Positions 11,783-22,703 of a stretch of DNA of 64,000 bases are shown one piece after another. The DNA lies in contig JAVDOI010000008.1 of assembly GCA_032191485.1 (NCBI GenBank), positions 19,884,674-19,948,673 on the forward strand, read 5' to 3'. Origin of the DNA: Leptoclinus maculatus. Taxonomy: Eukaryota; Chordata; Actinopteri; Perciformes; Stichaeidae. Each line of letters begins with the position of its first letter. Position 1 is the first letter of the stretch. The notes under the pieces are model-generated. The model was not told where the DNA came from. It saw nothing but the letters and a program-made list of their open reading frames with translations, and did no database searches. The position numbers were made by a program, and so were the translations under genes.

Positions 11783-14121
11783 GAATTCAGTCATTAACTT
11801 TATCTTTTACAGATCTGTAAAAAAAAAGTTGTTTCCCTGCAGTGACGTCCGTAAAAAAGGCCTCCAGACCCAATAGAAGTGAGCCGGTCCAAAGCCACTT
11901 CTTGTTTCCCACGTGGTGTTATGTGGTCTCTTTAGAAGACTTTGATGACGATGTCGTTCATGTGGCGATGAAGCAGCTAGGTCTGGTCACAGATGAGCGC
12001 CAATCACGTGTATCTAATCGTAGGTTCCACTGTGTGGTAACCCCCCCCCCCCAGTTAATTACCCCCCAGTGAGGACACCCCGCACTGCAACAGTTCTCTG
12101 TGTTATAGCAGCTCTGTTCAACTCAAGCAGAAGTCAATAAGCATAATTACAGACAGTTCATTGGGGGCAAATGTACTGTTTGGTTGTGTGTGTGCTCAAC
12201 AGAGGTGTTTGCGTTATGAATTTCCAGCTGTCATGTGCATTTTTTTAATGCAGCAATATGATAAAAAAAAGAAATGCACACATGCTCTGCTCCTCTAACC
12301 TTTCTCTGTAGGGAGGGGAGAAGCAAGCAGCAGCGTAACAGTCCTGATCTTAATGGCATATTCTGGTGGGGCTTGGCCTACATAGAGTGCTAGCGGTGCC
12401 TCTTCTTAAAAAAATAAATAAAACAGAAGACCCAACAGGCGGTGCAGTGCGGAAGACATATTAACCACACAGTGTATAAACATGAACACAGAAGGCACCA
12501 GTTGGCCTACTCTCAGACAGGAGAAGTGGAGCCTGTGCCCATGGAGCCAATTAGCGAATAGACTCACAGATCTGCAGACACTGTCAGCTGAGCTGATAGT
12601 GGTGGGGCTGCACAACTTTGTGTCTGCTTCGAACTTTCCACAGAGCAGGGAGACGAAGGGAGGGAGAGGCCGTCGCCTGTCACTGTGAGTGAAACTGTGC
12701 CGCAGCAGGCAGCGTGCATGGCTTTAAAGGTGGCCCATTTACACTTGTCTTATCGAGTGTCCGGATAAAATCCAGATTTAATACACTTCCCTTTACACCT
12801 AGCCTCACCGTTTGATCAAAAATCTGATTACGATCCACCTAGTTTTTTCCCGGGCTATATGTAAATCAAGTCAGCCCTACTCGAGTCCACAGGGTGAAGG
12901 TAGTGTTTGGTGACTGCCAAGAATGCTCGAGGAAGAATTAAGTCCTAACTAAACTCCTTAGCAGTTAGAAGTGCTTTTGCACTTTATCTGGGCTGCTGCA
13001 GAATTCAAACATTATAGCTAGGTAGCAACAACTGCCCATAAACTAACATCATCAGAGGGGACAGATGCATGTCAGTGGCTCGTTCCACAGATTGCTTACT
13101 GACCTAGTTACAGTTGGGAGGGGTATGCAGGCTTACGTATGCATCTTGGAGACACGGATGCTTTTATGCCTTTTCAACATCCGACTTGAGTGAATCTCAA
13201 ACAGCTTTCTTGTTTTAGGCCAATCCTTTGATTCGGTCTGTAATCGGATAGCTATCAGATCAGATCCAAGAAGTGTTCAGTGGTTCCTGTAGGATCTCAA
13301 TACTAACAAACTGCCACATTACACTATGTCATATACAACTTCCCTGCCTTGTGTATAGCAGTTCCTAATCCAGTCCTCAAGCACCTGCTCTCCTGCAAGT
13401 TACCGATCCATCTTTTCTCTCACGACCTTGATCCGTCTACATCACTGGCGCGCTTCTTGAAGCGTTAGGAGCAGATGTACCTGAACAGTGTCAAGCATCG
13501 AGTGTGAGCTCTTAAGTAGTCTGATGTGCAGGAGTGAAAATACAGAGCAAAACCTTCGCAGGACGTGGCGTACTTGAGGAGAGAAGCGGGTGCCACTTAG
13601 CAGCACCATGGGAGGTTTTATTCCAACACAAGAACAAGAGCTGTTTGACTGAAACGCATGGATTTCAACTGATTTGAGCTTTACTGGTTTGGTTCTATAT
13701 TCTTTTCAAAATCTTCTGTTGCAGTATGTAGCGTTTGTGGGAAATGCAGTTGTAACTAGAACATTTCGCAAGAAATTTTGACAGTGTGGCTTCTACTGCC
13801 CGAAGACGTTGCAATACATATATAGGCTACACGCCGATATTACCGGTAGTATCGTTGAGATTAAATTGAGATATTACTTCCCGCTTTTCTGCATTTTAGA
13901 TTCATACACTTGGATTGAATCTTGTATTTGTGGGGCTTTCATTTTGAAAGGGTGGGACTGGGTGGTTGAGAGAGGGGGAGAGAAGACAGAATCATAATGT
14001 TTGACACTAAAATGACAGGCTTCATCACAAGCATTCCAGTTAGAATTAATTCTGTGGGGCTTTTAAGGGGAAAAGTCCTCTAAAAATATCTAAGACCTGA
14101 ATGACTGTATGATAGAGAGAG

Positions 14122-14163
<42 letters not shown>

Positions 14164-15444
14164 GAGAGAGACAGAAAGAGGAGAGAGACAGAGTGAGTGA
14201 GACAGCCAGACAGACATACAATATCTCCAAGTCATGTGTGTGTGTAGAGACAGACAGAGAGCGTGCGTGCGTGTGTGTAACTGGTTGCCATTGTGAGGAC
14301 GCACCTGGTGTTAGAGGCAGACTGATTAAGAAACATTGCAGTAATCAGTGATTTTGAACAAAACCCCTTCCTCCTTTTAACAAAAAGCAGGAGTCTGAGT
14401 GCCAAAATATGGATATCGTGAGAAAGATAAGACTCTCCTGAACGCGGTAATGTGGTTTTTATGTTTGTGGTGTTAAAAATGTGAAATCCAGAGCAATATA
14501 CAAAACTGGTACCGTCTGCTTTCTTTGAGAAATGAGTGGTCAGATTTAACATGGAGTCTAATGGAGCAGTTGGTTGGCGTTCATGTCGCTCTGCGGCTCT
14601 TTGAGCCAAATGTGTAAGTCTGTTGGATTCCATAGACATCTGTGTGCGACAGCACAACATTTCCAAGCTTTTTGGCCAAAAATGGTGTATAAAGAGTAAA
14701 AATTGTGGGACCTGGAGCAATTTGTTTGGAAAAATCACAGAATATTTTCCTGCTTTTCCATATCAAATGTATTATTGTTAGATGAATTAAGTGTCCAGTG
14801 CCATACACTTTGTTTTGTCCAGTTTGATATCATATTCTTGTAATGTTCAATTTGAACATAGTTGAAGGAAATTATTTTAATAAAAGAGTTGAATTATTAA
14901 TTTACTTATATTCGTTAATTTTTCCAATAAATGTCCAATTACATCAGCACATTCATTATTCTAGTGTTATAGTTGTGGGTAATTATTAAAGCATCTTTTA
15001 TTACCTACAAATAGACACCAAGATCATTCAAATCGGGGAAATACAAAGTTTTATTAAGAAAACTAATTTTCGGGAGGCCCAATTGGTGGCCATCTTGAAA
15101 AATAGCCGCCGTCTTGGATTTTTGAATGGCCAATCAGGCAGGTTTGACCAGATACCTCTGGAGAACAACCACCAAATTTCATGCTTGTATCATAATTTGC
15201 ACGATTAATCTACTATCTGCCCCACTACATTGAATCAACTGAAAACATTACACAATCATTTATATCAGTATTTTAAGAGGATTTATATTTTTATATATAT
15301 ATATATATGGTTACATATAGTTTCATTTCTTTGCCATATTTTAAGGATCATCAGAAATCATTACATTCATAAATTCAAAGATAAACATTCAATCTCGTAT
15401 CCATAGTAACGATGCAATCGAGGACTCCATGGATAGAATGGTGT
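11783..15444 (+). other. intron 1: AT-rich, older transposon relics, (GA)n
   Basis: (GA)n lies at 14127-14156. The stretches 12725-13270 (TTTACACTTGTC, AATCGGATAGC phrases) and 15060-15230 (GGTGGCCATCTTGAAAAATAG) resemble dispersed teleost repeats, but boundaries cannot be set. No exon was found. Confidence 0.45.
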
Positions 15445-15472
15445 CATGATGACATCATTGGATGTCATCATG
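15445..15472. repeat. perfect 12-bp inverted repeat, CRE-like
   Basis: The left arm CATGATGACATC (15445-15456) and right arm GATGTCATCATG (15461-15472) are perfect reverse complements around ATTG. Each arm carries TGACATC/GATGTCA, close to a CREB/ATF site. It lies 160 nt before the ATG of the nested ORF. Confidence 0.75.
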
Positions 15473-15533
15473 TTGAAGTTCCGGAATTAATTTAGTTTAC
15501 ATGCCTGTGCCTTTCCTCAGACATTTCAGACAG

Positions 15534-15667
15534 ACATCAAGTTGCTTCAGAGACACATTTGAGAATTGCATTGGAAAACTCACACAGTATTTCAAAGCAC
15601 ACATCAAATTTGTTCAGAAACACATTTGACAATGGCAATGGCAAGCTCACTGAGCAGAAAAACCCCC
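15534..15667 (+). repeat. 67-bp imperfect tandem duplication over the nested gene start
   Basis: ACATCAAGTTGCTTCAGAG (from 15534) and ACATCAAATTTGTTCAGAA (from 15601) begin two aligned copies that stay in register for about 50 bases at a constant 67-base offset. The right copy contains the ATG codons at 15632 and 15638. The left copy has ATT and TTG at the matching places. Confidence 0.75.
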
Positions 15668-17077
15668 CAAAAAGCGCTGGAGGAGATGGAATTAAATTCC
15701 AAAGAGGTTGAACCTCCAATGAATTTTTACCTAAGTTCACTGGAGGAACAAGTACGATGTGAACTGTTGGATAGCGTGGCGAGGCTCACCCAAACAACAA
15801 CTGAGGGGAGAGTCCTCCTAGAAATTGATGAAGACTGTCTGCAACATTTTCTAGATGTTCTTCACGAAACCACGAAATCCCAGGTACAGCTCATCGCATC
15901 CTTTCAAGCACAAGAGGAGGAAGCAGCAATGCAGACTCTGGAAAAAGCCCAGGCTATCCATCAAGCCCAGATGGACGAACAGAGAGCGGAGACAAACAGG
16001 ATCGCAGCAGCTCTGAAAAAAACACAGGACCTGCTGGAGACCGAGCGTCATGTTCAGGCAAAAACTACCACCGAGGGGGCGATGGAGATATCTTTCGTTC
16101 GAGCACAAGAGCAAGAAGCTGCAAAGCAGACTCTGCAAAAAGCTCAGGCTTTATATCAAGCCCAGATGGACGAACAGAGAGCGGAGACAAACAGGATCGC
16201 AGCAGCTCTGAAGGAAACACAGGACCTGCTGGAGACTGAGCGTCACAAGGAGGCTCTTAAGAAGGCCAAGCAGAAGCTGAAGACTTTAAGCCTACAATGG
16301 CAAAACAAGAAGCCTTCCCTCTCACCAGACCAGCCAAAAGACTCTGACCACTTTCACTCCCAGATGGAGGTCATTGCTTTCGTTCGAGCACAAGAGCAGG
16401 AAGCAGCCAAGCAGACTCTGGACAAAGCCCAGGCTTTATATCAAGCCCAGATGGACGAACAGAGAGCGGAGTCAAACAGGATCGCAGCAGCTCTTGAAGA
16501 AACACAGGACCTGCTGGAGACTGAGCAGTACAACCGAAAACAGGCTGAAACTACCACCGAGGAGGCAATGGAGACATCTGAGAACCTCTGTTGGAGACTT
16601 GATGAACTGTTCGATGTCAAAAATAAGCTCAGGGCGGCTCTTCGTAAGGCTAAGCAGACGCTGCAGACATTCCAAGCAGCCCATGAAGGTCAGCTGGAGG
16701 AGCAGAGAGCGGAGACAAACAAGATCGCAGCAGCTCTCAAAGAAACACAGGACCTGCTGGAGACTAAAACTACCACCAAGTCTGAGTTGGAGATATCCAA
16801 GAACCTCTGTCAGGCTAGAATTGTCGAACTATTAGATGTCAACAGTAAGCTCAAGGCAGCTCTTGATGAGGCTGAGCTGGAGCTGAAGAATAGACATCTA
16901 CTGTGGCAAGAGGAGAAGTCTTCCTTCTTAGACCAGAACAAAAAAGCCTGTGAACTTTACCATACCCAGGTGAAGATCACAGCTGAATTTGGAAGAAAGG
17001 AGAGGGAGGCTAAGCAGACGCTGCAAAGATTCCAAGCAGCCCATGAAGCCCATGAAGCCCACTGTCAACATCTTTAA
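15632..17077 (+). CDS. intronless nested gene: repetitive coiled-coil protein, function unknown
   Basis: An intact 481-codon ORF in rims2 intron 1, same strand, ending TAA. The start is the ATG at 15632 (A at -3, G at +4); a second ATG follows two codons later. The open frame extends left to about 15563 without an ATG, after a TGA at 15560. Residues about 29-85 form a non-repetitive head. From about 90 onward it is Glu/Gln/Ala/Lys/Leu-rich, with no Pro or Gly over long stretches, as in a coiled coil. A module containing QAQMDEQRAETNRIAAALK and ETQDLLETE begins at residues 111, 176 and 271, with a diverged fourth copy near 351 and a remnant at 453-481. The first three copies are nearly identical in DNA. 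No transmembrane segment or signal peptide is seen. I do not recognise the family. It could be an expressed retrogene or a young relic; the unbroken frame favours expression. Confidence 0.6.
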   Translation: MAMASSLSRKTPQKALEEMELNSKEVEPPMNFYLSSLEEQVRCELLDSVARLTQTTTEGRVLLEIDEDCLQHFLDVLHETTKSQVQLIASFQAQEEEAAMQTLEKAQAIHQAQMDEQRAETNRIAAALKKTQDLLETERHVQAKTTTEGAMEISFVRAQEQEAAKQTLQKAQALYQAQMDEQRAETNRIAAALKETQDLLETERHKEALKKAKQKLKTLSLQWQNKKPSLSPDQPKDSDHFHSQMEVIAFVRAQEQEAAKQTLDKAQALYQAQMDEQRAESNRIAAALEETQDLLETEQYNRKQAETTTEEAMETSENLCWRLDELFDVKNKLRAALRKAKQTLQTFQAAHEGQLEEQRAETNKIAAALKETQDLLETKTTTKSELEISKNLCQARIVELLDVNSKLKAALDEAELELKNRHLLWQEEKSSFLDQNKKACELYHTQVKITAEFGRKEREAKQTLQRFQAAHEAHEAHCQHL

Positions 17078-17085
17078 ATGAGATC

Positions 17086-17152
17086 CTTGCCTTCATATTT
17101 TGGGCTATACAAAAATAAATTGAATTTAATTGAATTGAATTGAATGTTTGTG
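17086..17152 (+). mobile_element. LINE-type 3-prime tail with polyadenylation signal after the nested ORF
   Basis: Nine bases after the ORF stop, the sequence reads like the common teleost LINE/SINE end: TTTTGGGCTATACAAAAATA followed by repeated TTGAA units. A second copy of this end type is at 32561 (TGGGCTATATAAATAAAAAT). AATAAA at 17114-17119 could serve as the poly(A) signal of the nested gene. The contact of ORF and tail suggests LINE-mediated retroposition or a captured tail. Confidence 0.6.
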
Positions 17153-18555
17153 TTTGAATTATGTCATGCTTGTATTTTAATGTGTACAAATACATTTTGA
17201 TGTATAAATTCATGGACAATCACTGATGAGTTCTCATTTGCACCCAACAGCCTGAAAATATACAGTAAGTTGGCTCAACTGATTTAACATGTTGGTCCAA
17301 ATATAGTGTATTTAGTCTGTTGGTCATCTAAAGAGAATAATTAAATTAAAAACGCCCGAACATTACGTTTTGCAACATTTTGCTGGTTTAGTACGAGTCT
17401 AAGGTGGCTTGAGAACTTAAGGCAAGAAGGTTAATTTAATGTCACAGCACCTTTCAAACTGCAATTCAAGGTTTTATGGCAAGGAAATGCATTAGAAAGG
17501 TTAATATATCCAGCATCCAGCAGCAGAAGTGAGCAGAGGGCTGTAAAGACCCGCTGACGACATCATCAACTGTCTGCAGAGACCTGAAGCCCCGCCCACG
17601 CTGCTGCACAGAGCACCAACGCTTGTATAGTATTAATTATCGTTAATATTATTTATTTATTCAGATGCATCGATACCGAAACATATTTCTGATATCAGTC
17701 CAAAACTGACTCAAATAGCTGAATCAGCTATCGGTGATGACATGCAGATCTGGTATTGGATACCAATATTTAAATAATTAACAATTCAGTACATTTTTAT
17801 CTATGTATTTATTCGTCTAATTTTGTTTTTCAAAGTTAGGAAAGCAATGTTTAAGTCAAGCCTGATTTTGCCTTAGACACAAAATAATGATTTTAGGAAC
17901 TTCCACACAGTGAGGCATACAGCTTATTAATCTAACACTGGTATCAGATCGGTACTCGGTATCGGCCGATACACAAAACCCAGGTTTCATTATCGGTATA
18001 GGGATGGAAAAAGTCAGATCCTTGTATCTCTATTTATTTATTTCATGTATTTATTTATACATTGATGTGTTTACATACGTACATTTAAAAACGTAGGTAT
18101 CATATACTGTATATATATATACATAAAATTGTGAATCAATTAGTATCGTGGTTGATCTGCTGTTCAGAGGCAGTTTATAGAATAACAGCGGCAGTGAATT
18201 AAAATCACTGGCAGTCAGAAGTGAGATCTGAACCCACGCCTCCATACAAACACATACTAACTTTACACAGGTTCAGGTGGTTATATGTGCATGTAGGTGT
18301 GAAGGTAGGTGACTTTGGACCTACCTGACTTTACAAAGCTGGTCATCTCGTGGTCTTCAAACTGTGCTCCCTTTTAAAATCAGGTCCCACCATCGTTTGT
18401 CTTCAGATCGCTGAATCCACGATATAGGTAATGCCAATTTACGTCAACGTTCTGAACGAGTTTTTACAAACAGTTCATCTTGCGTTGGTTTTGTGCAAAT
18501 GTTACACACTGAATGATGATGATGTCCATTCAGTTTTCCAGATGGATTTATTGTG
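17153..18555 (+). other. intron 1: DNA-transposon relic and AT-rich sequence
   Basis: Apart from the element at 17660-18010, this holds A/T-rich sequence with a short TATATA run near 18110-18121. No exon was seen. Confidence 0.45.
17660..18010. mobile_element. degenerate non-autonomous DNA transposon (TATCGG type)
   Basis: The left end CAGATGCATCGATACCGAAA and right end TTTCATTATCGGTATAGGGA are imperfect inverted repeats. GGTACTCGGTATCGGCCGAT lies inside. This style of TATCGG/CCGATA element is common in teleosts. No ORF remains. Confidence 0.5.
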
Positions 18556-18651
18556 CTGTGAATACAACAAGACAGTCTCAGATGAATATCTGCTTCTGCG
18601 ATCTCGACTGTCCTTTTTGGTCTAGCTCGCTTATCTTAGACAAGAATTACA
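18556..18651 (+). repeat. 96-bp direct repeat, left copy
   Basis: From CTGTGAATACAACAAGACAG through TTAGACAAGAATTACA it matches 18955-19050 with only a few substitutions. The two copies are 399 bases apart. Confidence 0.85.
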
Positions 18652-18954
18652 TGAATTGTGAACACACAACCTGAAATATACAGCCTAACAAACTACTGCT
18701 TATATCTGTCACAGGACACACCATTTATCTGTACATAACCTTACATGGGAACAATACAAATATCAGGCCAGGTTACTGACGTTACAATGGCGCTAAACCG
18801 CTAGCGCGCGAATAGCCTCGTTTAGCTAATGATGCTAGCCTTAGTTAGCCGCCCTACGTTTCAGTATTAAACACTTTATAAACATCAAAACATGGCACTG
18901 CAAAAGCGAGCGAACTTAATATAAATGTATATGGCGCTTGTGTACTTCTCTCAC

Positions 18955-19050
18955 CTGTGAATACAACAAGACAGTCTCAGATGAATATCTGCTTCTGTGA
19001 TCTCGATTGTCCTTTCTGGTCTAGCTCGCTCATTTTAGACAACAATTACA
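18955..19050 (+). repeat. 96-bp direct repeat, right copy
   Basis: The partner of 18556-18651. The 303 bases between the copies are rich in GCTAGC/TTAGC words (18790-18850). The arrangement could be an insertion with a long direct repeat or an unequal duplication. Confidence 0.85.
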
Positions 19051-22000
19051 GCGCCAGTCACACCAAAACCCGCTACTGCCACCTATTGGCGAACATGAGT
19101 ACTGCAGCTACTTTAGGTGAAAGTAGGTGAGTTTAAAAGTCACACAAAGCGTTTTAAATTATAATAACCAGAAAATAATAGGGAGGGGGGCAAGGTAATG
19201 ACACAAACTAATACAATAACAATTCTGCAAATAATTGTAGTAGCCTTCTAGCCCGAAAGCACCCCAAGTGGGGGGCTCTGGATTTTACGGAGAAAGTTTA
19301 GCGTACAGCGTGTCGTACAATGCACTTTTCAGGAATGAATATAATGATGTTACACACGTTATATACCCAGTTAAAGAAAAAAGTCTGGGCTAAAAGATCA
19401 TGTAAGCCTTTTTTACACACTCTCCGCACCACTCTGACAGTTATGCCCTCACTCAAGCTCTTAACGAGCCGTGCAATACACAGCCATTATAAAATCTGAA
19501 ACAGACCCAAAATTTTTCTGAAACTTAAACTGTGACTTAATGAAAACTGTGCTAGCTATCAAAATGCCCATTTGGCTCAATAAAGTGCAGCGTTTTGTCT
19601 ATGTTTTAAACTTTGAATCATGTTTCTACGTTAAAGAATGGCTAGTCAATATGGGCCCAAAGTTAAGTGTTTTTTTTAGCTCTCTTCACGCCGAAACCCC
19701 ATTCAAGTAAATGGAGAAATTTTGCTCAGTTTTTCGGGATTTTCGGGAAAACCGCTGGGCGAATCTCTTATAAAAGTCATTGCACACGATTCCCGATCAG
19801 GCCGCACATTTTAATGTATTTTTTGTGCAGGTGTTGGTAACGCTGTGTGAGGAGAAGCGTGCCAAACTTTTCTGGATAAACCTGATTATTAAGCCCGCAG
19901 GATTACAGTCAGTGTGCTTTGGCACAGGCAGTTGTACTGCCTTTGTGCCACAAAGCCACACTGAATTAAAACTAAAAATGCAGCCGTACACATAGCATTC
20001 TGACGAACTTCTCTGGGTCGCCATGTCAGCACTAATGCCCAGAAATAGTCCTCTCGGTCAGATGCTCACTGCTCTCAAAGTTACATGGAGCCCTGCAGCC
20101 TGGCCCCATTCTTGACTCTGGTGATTAAACACACCCAGTGGCCCTTCACCATTTCCCCTCCTTCCACCCTCCGTCCTGGGAAACGCTGTGTCGACAACCC
20201 CATCGCCCACCTGCCCTCCCCGATTCCACGCACCTGTCAGTCAGCCGACGCCACGGCAATCACAAACAGAACCTACTCCAGTGGTGCATGTTCAGTCAGA
20301 GGCCCGTCCCATGGGAGGGTCGAGACGAGGGAGGGGGTGGGGGGGTTGACAAAGGAGGTGGAAGCGATAGGAGAAACACTGTGACAGATGTGAAATGTAT
20401 TGAGGCTGAGGGATGAAGAGACAGAGGCAGGAGGAAAGACTTTTAACAACACTCAGACACAGCCAGTCACAGTCACTTATCAAACCAGGTCACTGAAAAA
20501 CAGCCACGTCATCGTGCTGCAGAACCAGGAAAAAAAAGTCTTTGATCCGTTTTGTAATGCACAGAAATGATGCGGGAAGAGAAATCTCTCTATCTCTCTA
20601 TTCCTCCCTCTATTCCTCTATCGCTCCCTCTCTCCCTCCCCTGTATTTGATTTGAAGCCTGAAAATCCACCCTGTGGATAAAAATAAAATAAAATACATA
20701 AACCATGTAATTTGTTCAGTTTAAGGATCATAAGACCTCCGGCTGAATGCGATTAGGTGAGCCCTCCTGCTCTGTCTGCGATTGGTTATAGATGTCAGCT
20801 AGTAATCAACCAAGCAGTGTAATCCTTTCTTAAACAGAGGACCGGTGCTGCTCGACCGCCAGCCAATCGGAGCGATCACATGACGGTGGCGTTAAACCCG
20901 ACAGTCAGCTTGCTTTCAGGCAACCCAGAAGCCTTTGCAGCCCGGGTCATAAACTGTACCATCTATCCACTTCCATCAGAGAGTGGCAGGGCGCTGCGGC
21001 GCAGCAGAAACAAAGCAGGTCATGCTGATACTACGATATCAGTTGGATTTTAGGAGTTGCAGCTAAACTGCCGGGTTGCTGCAGGATTTGAACCGGCTTT
21101 GATTGTACCAGGTAACGGGGGGAATTGGATGTGTTTCTTCTACTCCGCGGGGCGTCCCACATACACAGCGGCCGGCTGAGTCAGTCTTGGGAGGGGAGTG
21201 TGACGCTGCATCCGTAAATGGACCATTAGGGGCGTTTTTTCCCCCCTCGTCTCTTCTTCTCTGATTGCTCTCGGGTTGAGAGGCGCGCATTCAGCTTGTT
21301 TTTCTTCCGCTCTAGCCTTCTTTCTAGTTATCTCATTTCAATAGAGACCATTCCAGGATGTATTGTTGTCATTAGCGGGCCAGATTCCCTCTAAGAGGAG
21401 AAGCTCTGCAACACGCCGCCACTCATTTGTCCTCATTTGACTTCTCTCCATTATCCGCAAAGTAGAGGTGGCACAATCCCCGCAGGGGCAGCGTTGCATT
21501 TTCACCTTGATTGCTTTTGGCTTTCTTATTTAACATGTTTCTTCGGCGGCAGAGGAGGAGCAGACAGAGCTGGTGTCACACGCTCAGTCCGAGGAGCGCT
21601 GCCGCAAGACTACTATTTACTGCTGCCGTCTGCAGATCATCCATAGCCTCCTAGAAATAAAACAAGGACGTTGTTTCCGTGCTCTAGGAGCGAGGATTGG
21701 GAGAAAACAACAAAGCTGTGGTCGGAGGCTGTGAGCTGGTGCTATGTAGTTGGGAGTGGACCGGACTGCTTTTGTGAACGCTTTGTTGCACAGAAGGCCA
21801 AGTGTTTGCGTGGAGCAGCCAGGCAGAGGTTTGAACTGAGCTGCAGACCAGGATTCAAGGTTTACTCTCAGTAAAGCTGATGTATGTACAGCAGGTTGTG
21901 CATTTTGCTGTAACATCTAGAAAGCAGCAGCTTTATTATGGCATTTTATTTCTATATAGATATATTTATTTATTTATTTTGTCAGTGTGTGTCAAGGTGC

Positions 22001-22652
22001 CTACAGAGCATGAAACCGGCAACATCTGTATACGGGTTCATCTTTCAGTTATTGGTCTTTGTGCTTCTAGTATTTCTTTGGTTTTATACGGAGCATCAAC
22101 ATATCTTCACGGCAAACTGGTGTGAGGACGAAATTCTACTTCACCAGCTCTGGAATTCTTCAAGAAAAGGCTACATTTGCTCTCGCACTCGATCTATCTC
22201 TTTTTTAATTTGTTGCATATAAAAACTCCAATCTTCGTCATCACAGAAGCTGTGAGAGGAGGGTGGTGAGGAAAGAAAGCCTCTTCTTCTTTTGTATTTA
22301 ACCAAAGCTGGATGAAAAATGCAAAAAATAATCATGATCTCAGTATTGAGCAAATTATTAATAATCATGTTAGCCAGTCCAATGTTTTGCATCAGCAGGA
22401 TGGCATAGAGATCACGGACTGTGTTTGTGTGAAAGAGATGGTTGCTCGGGGCCTTTTAGTTTCAAGGCTTAAGTGTATCACACTACACACTAAAGTGATC
22501 ACTAGCCTGTGCGTTGCAGACCTTCTGTGCAAACGTATATGTGCGATAACCTCCCTCCTTTTTATCGTAAACCCACATCAAATGTTAATGATTTGCGACC
22601 ACAGGGGCTTCCTGCTTGATCTCGGGCCTTTCATTTTAGCTGAGGCGGTGCA

Positions 22653-22654
<2 letters not shown>
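19051..22654 (+). other. intron 1: non-coding, dispersed repeat fragments
   Basis: 19070-19110 (CCGCTACTGCCACCTATTGGC) and 19550-19780 read like dispersed teleost repeat sequence but have no clear ends. No exon or RNA gene was found. Confidence 0.45.

Positions 22655-22699
<45 letters not shown>
22655..22699 (+). repeat. (CA)n microsatellite
   Basis: 45 bases of uninterrupted CA. Confidence 0.92.

Positions 22700-22703
<4 letters not shown>

Noticed and set aside
13607..13627. Second RE1-like site (CAGCACCATGG)
   Set aside because: Only the left half and centre match; the right half reads GGGAGG in place of GGACAG, so REST binding is unlikely.
14232..14738. 168-codon minus-strand ORF
   Set aside because: It includes the (GA)n region and repeat-like sequence, has no recognisable domain, and no splice or promoter support.
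15566..15631. N-terminal extension of the nested coiled-coil ORF by 22 codons
   Set aside because: The first codon of the extension is TTG, not ATG, in nuclear vertebrate DNA. The first ATG is at 15632 with a good context.
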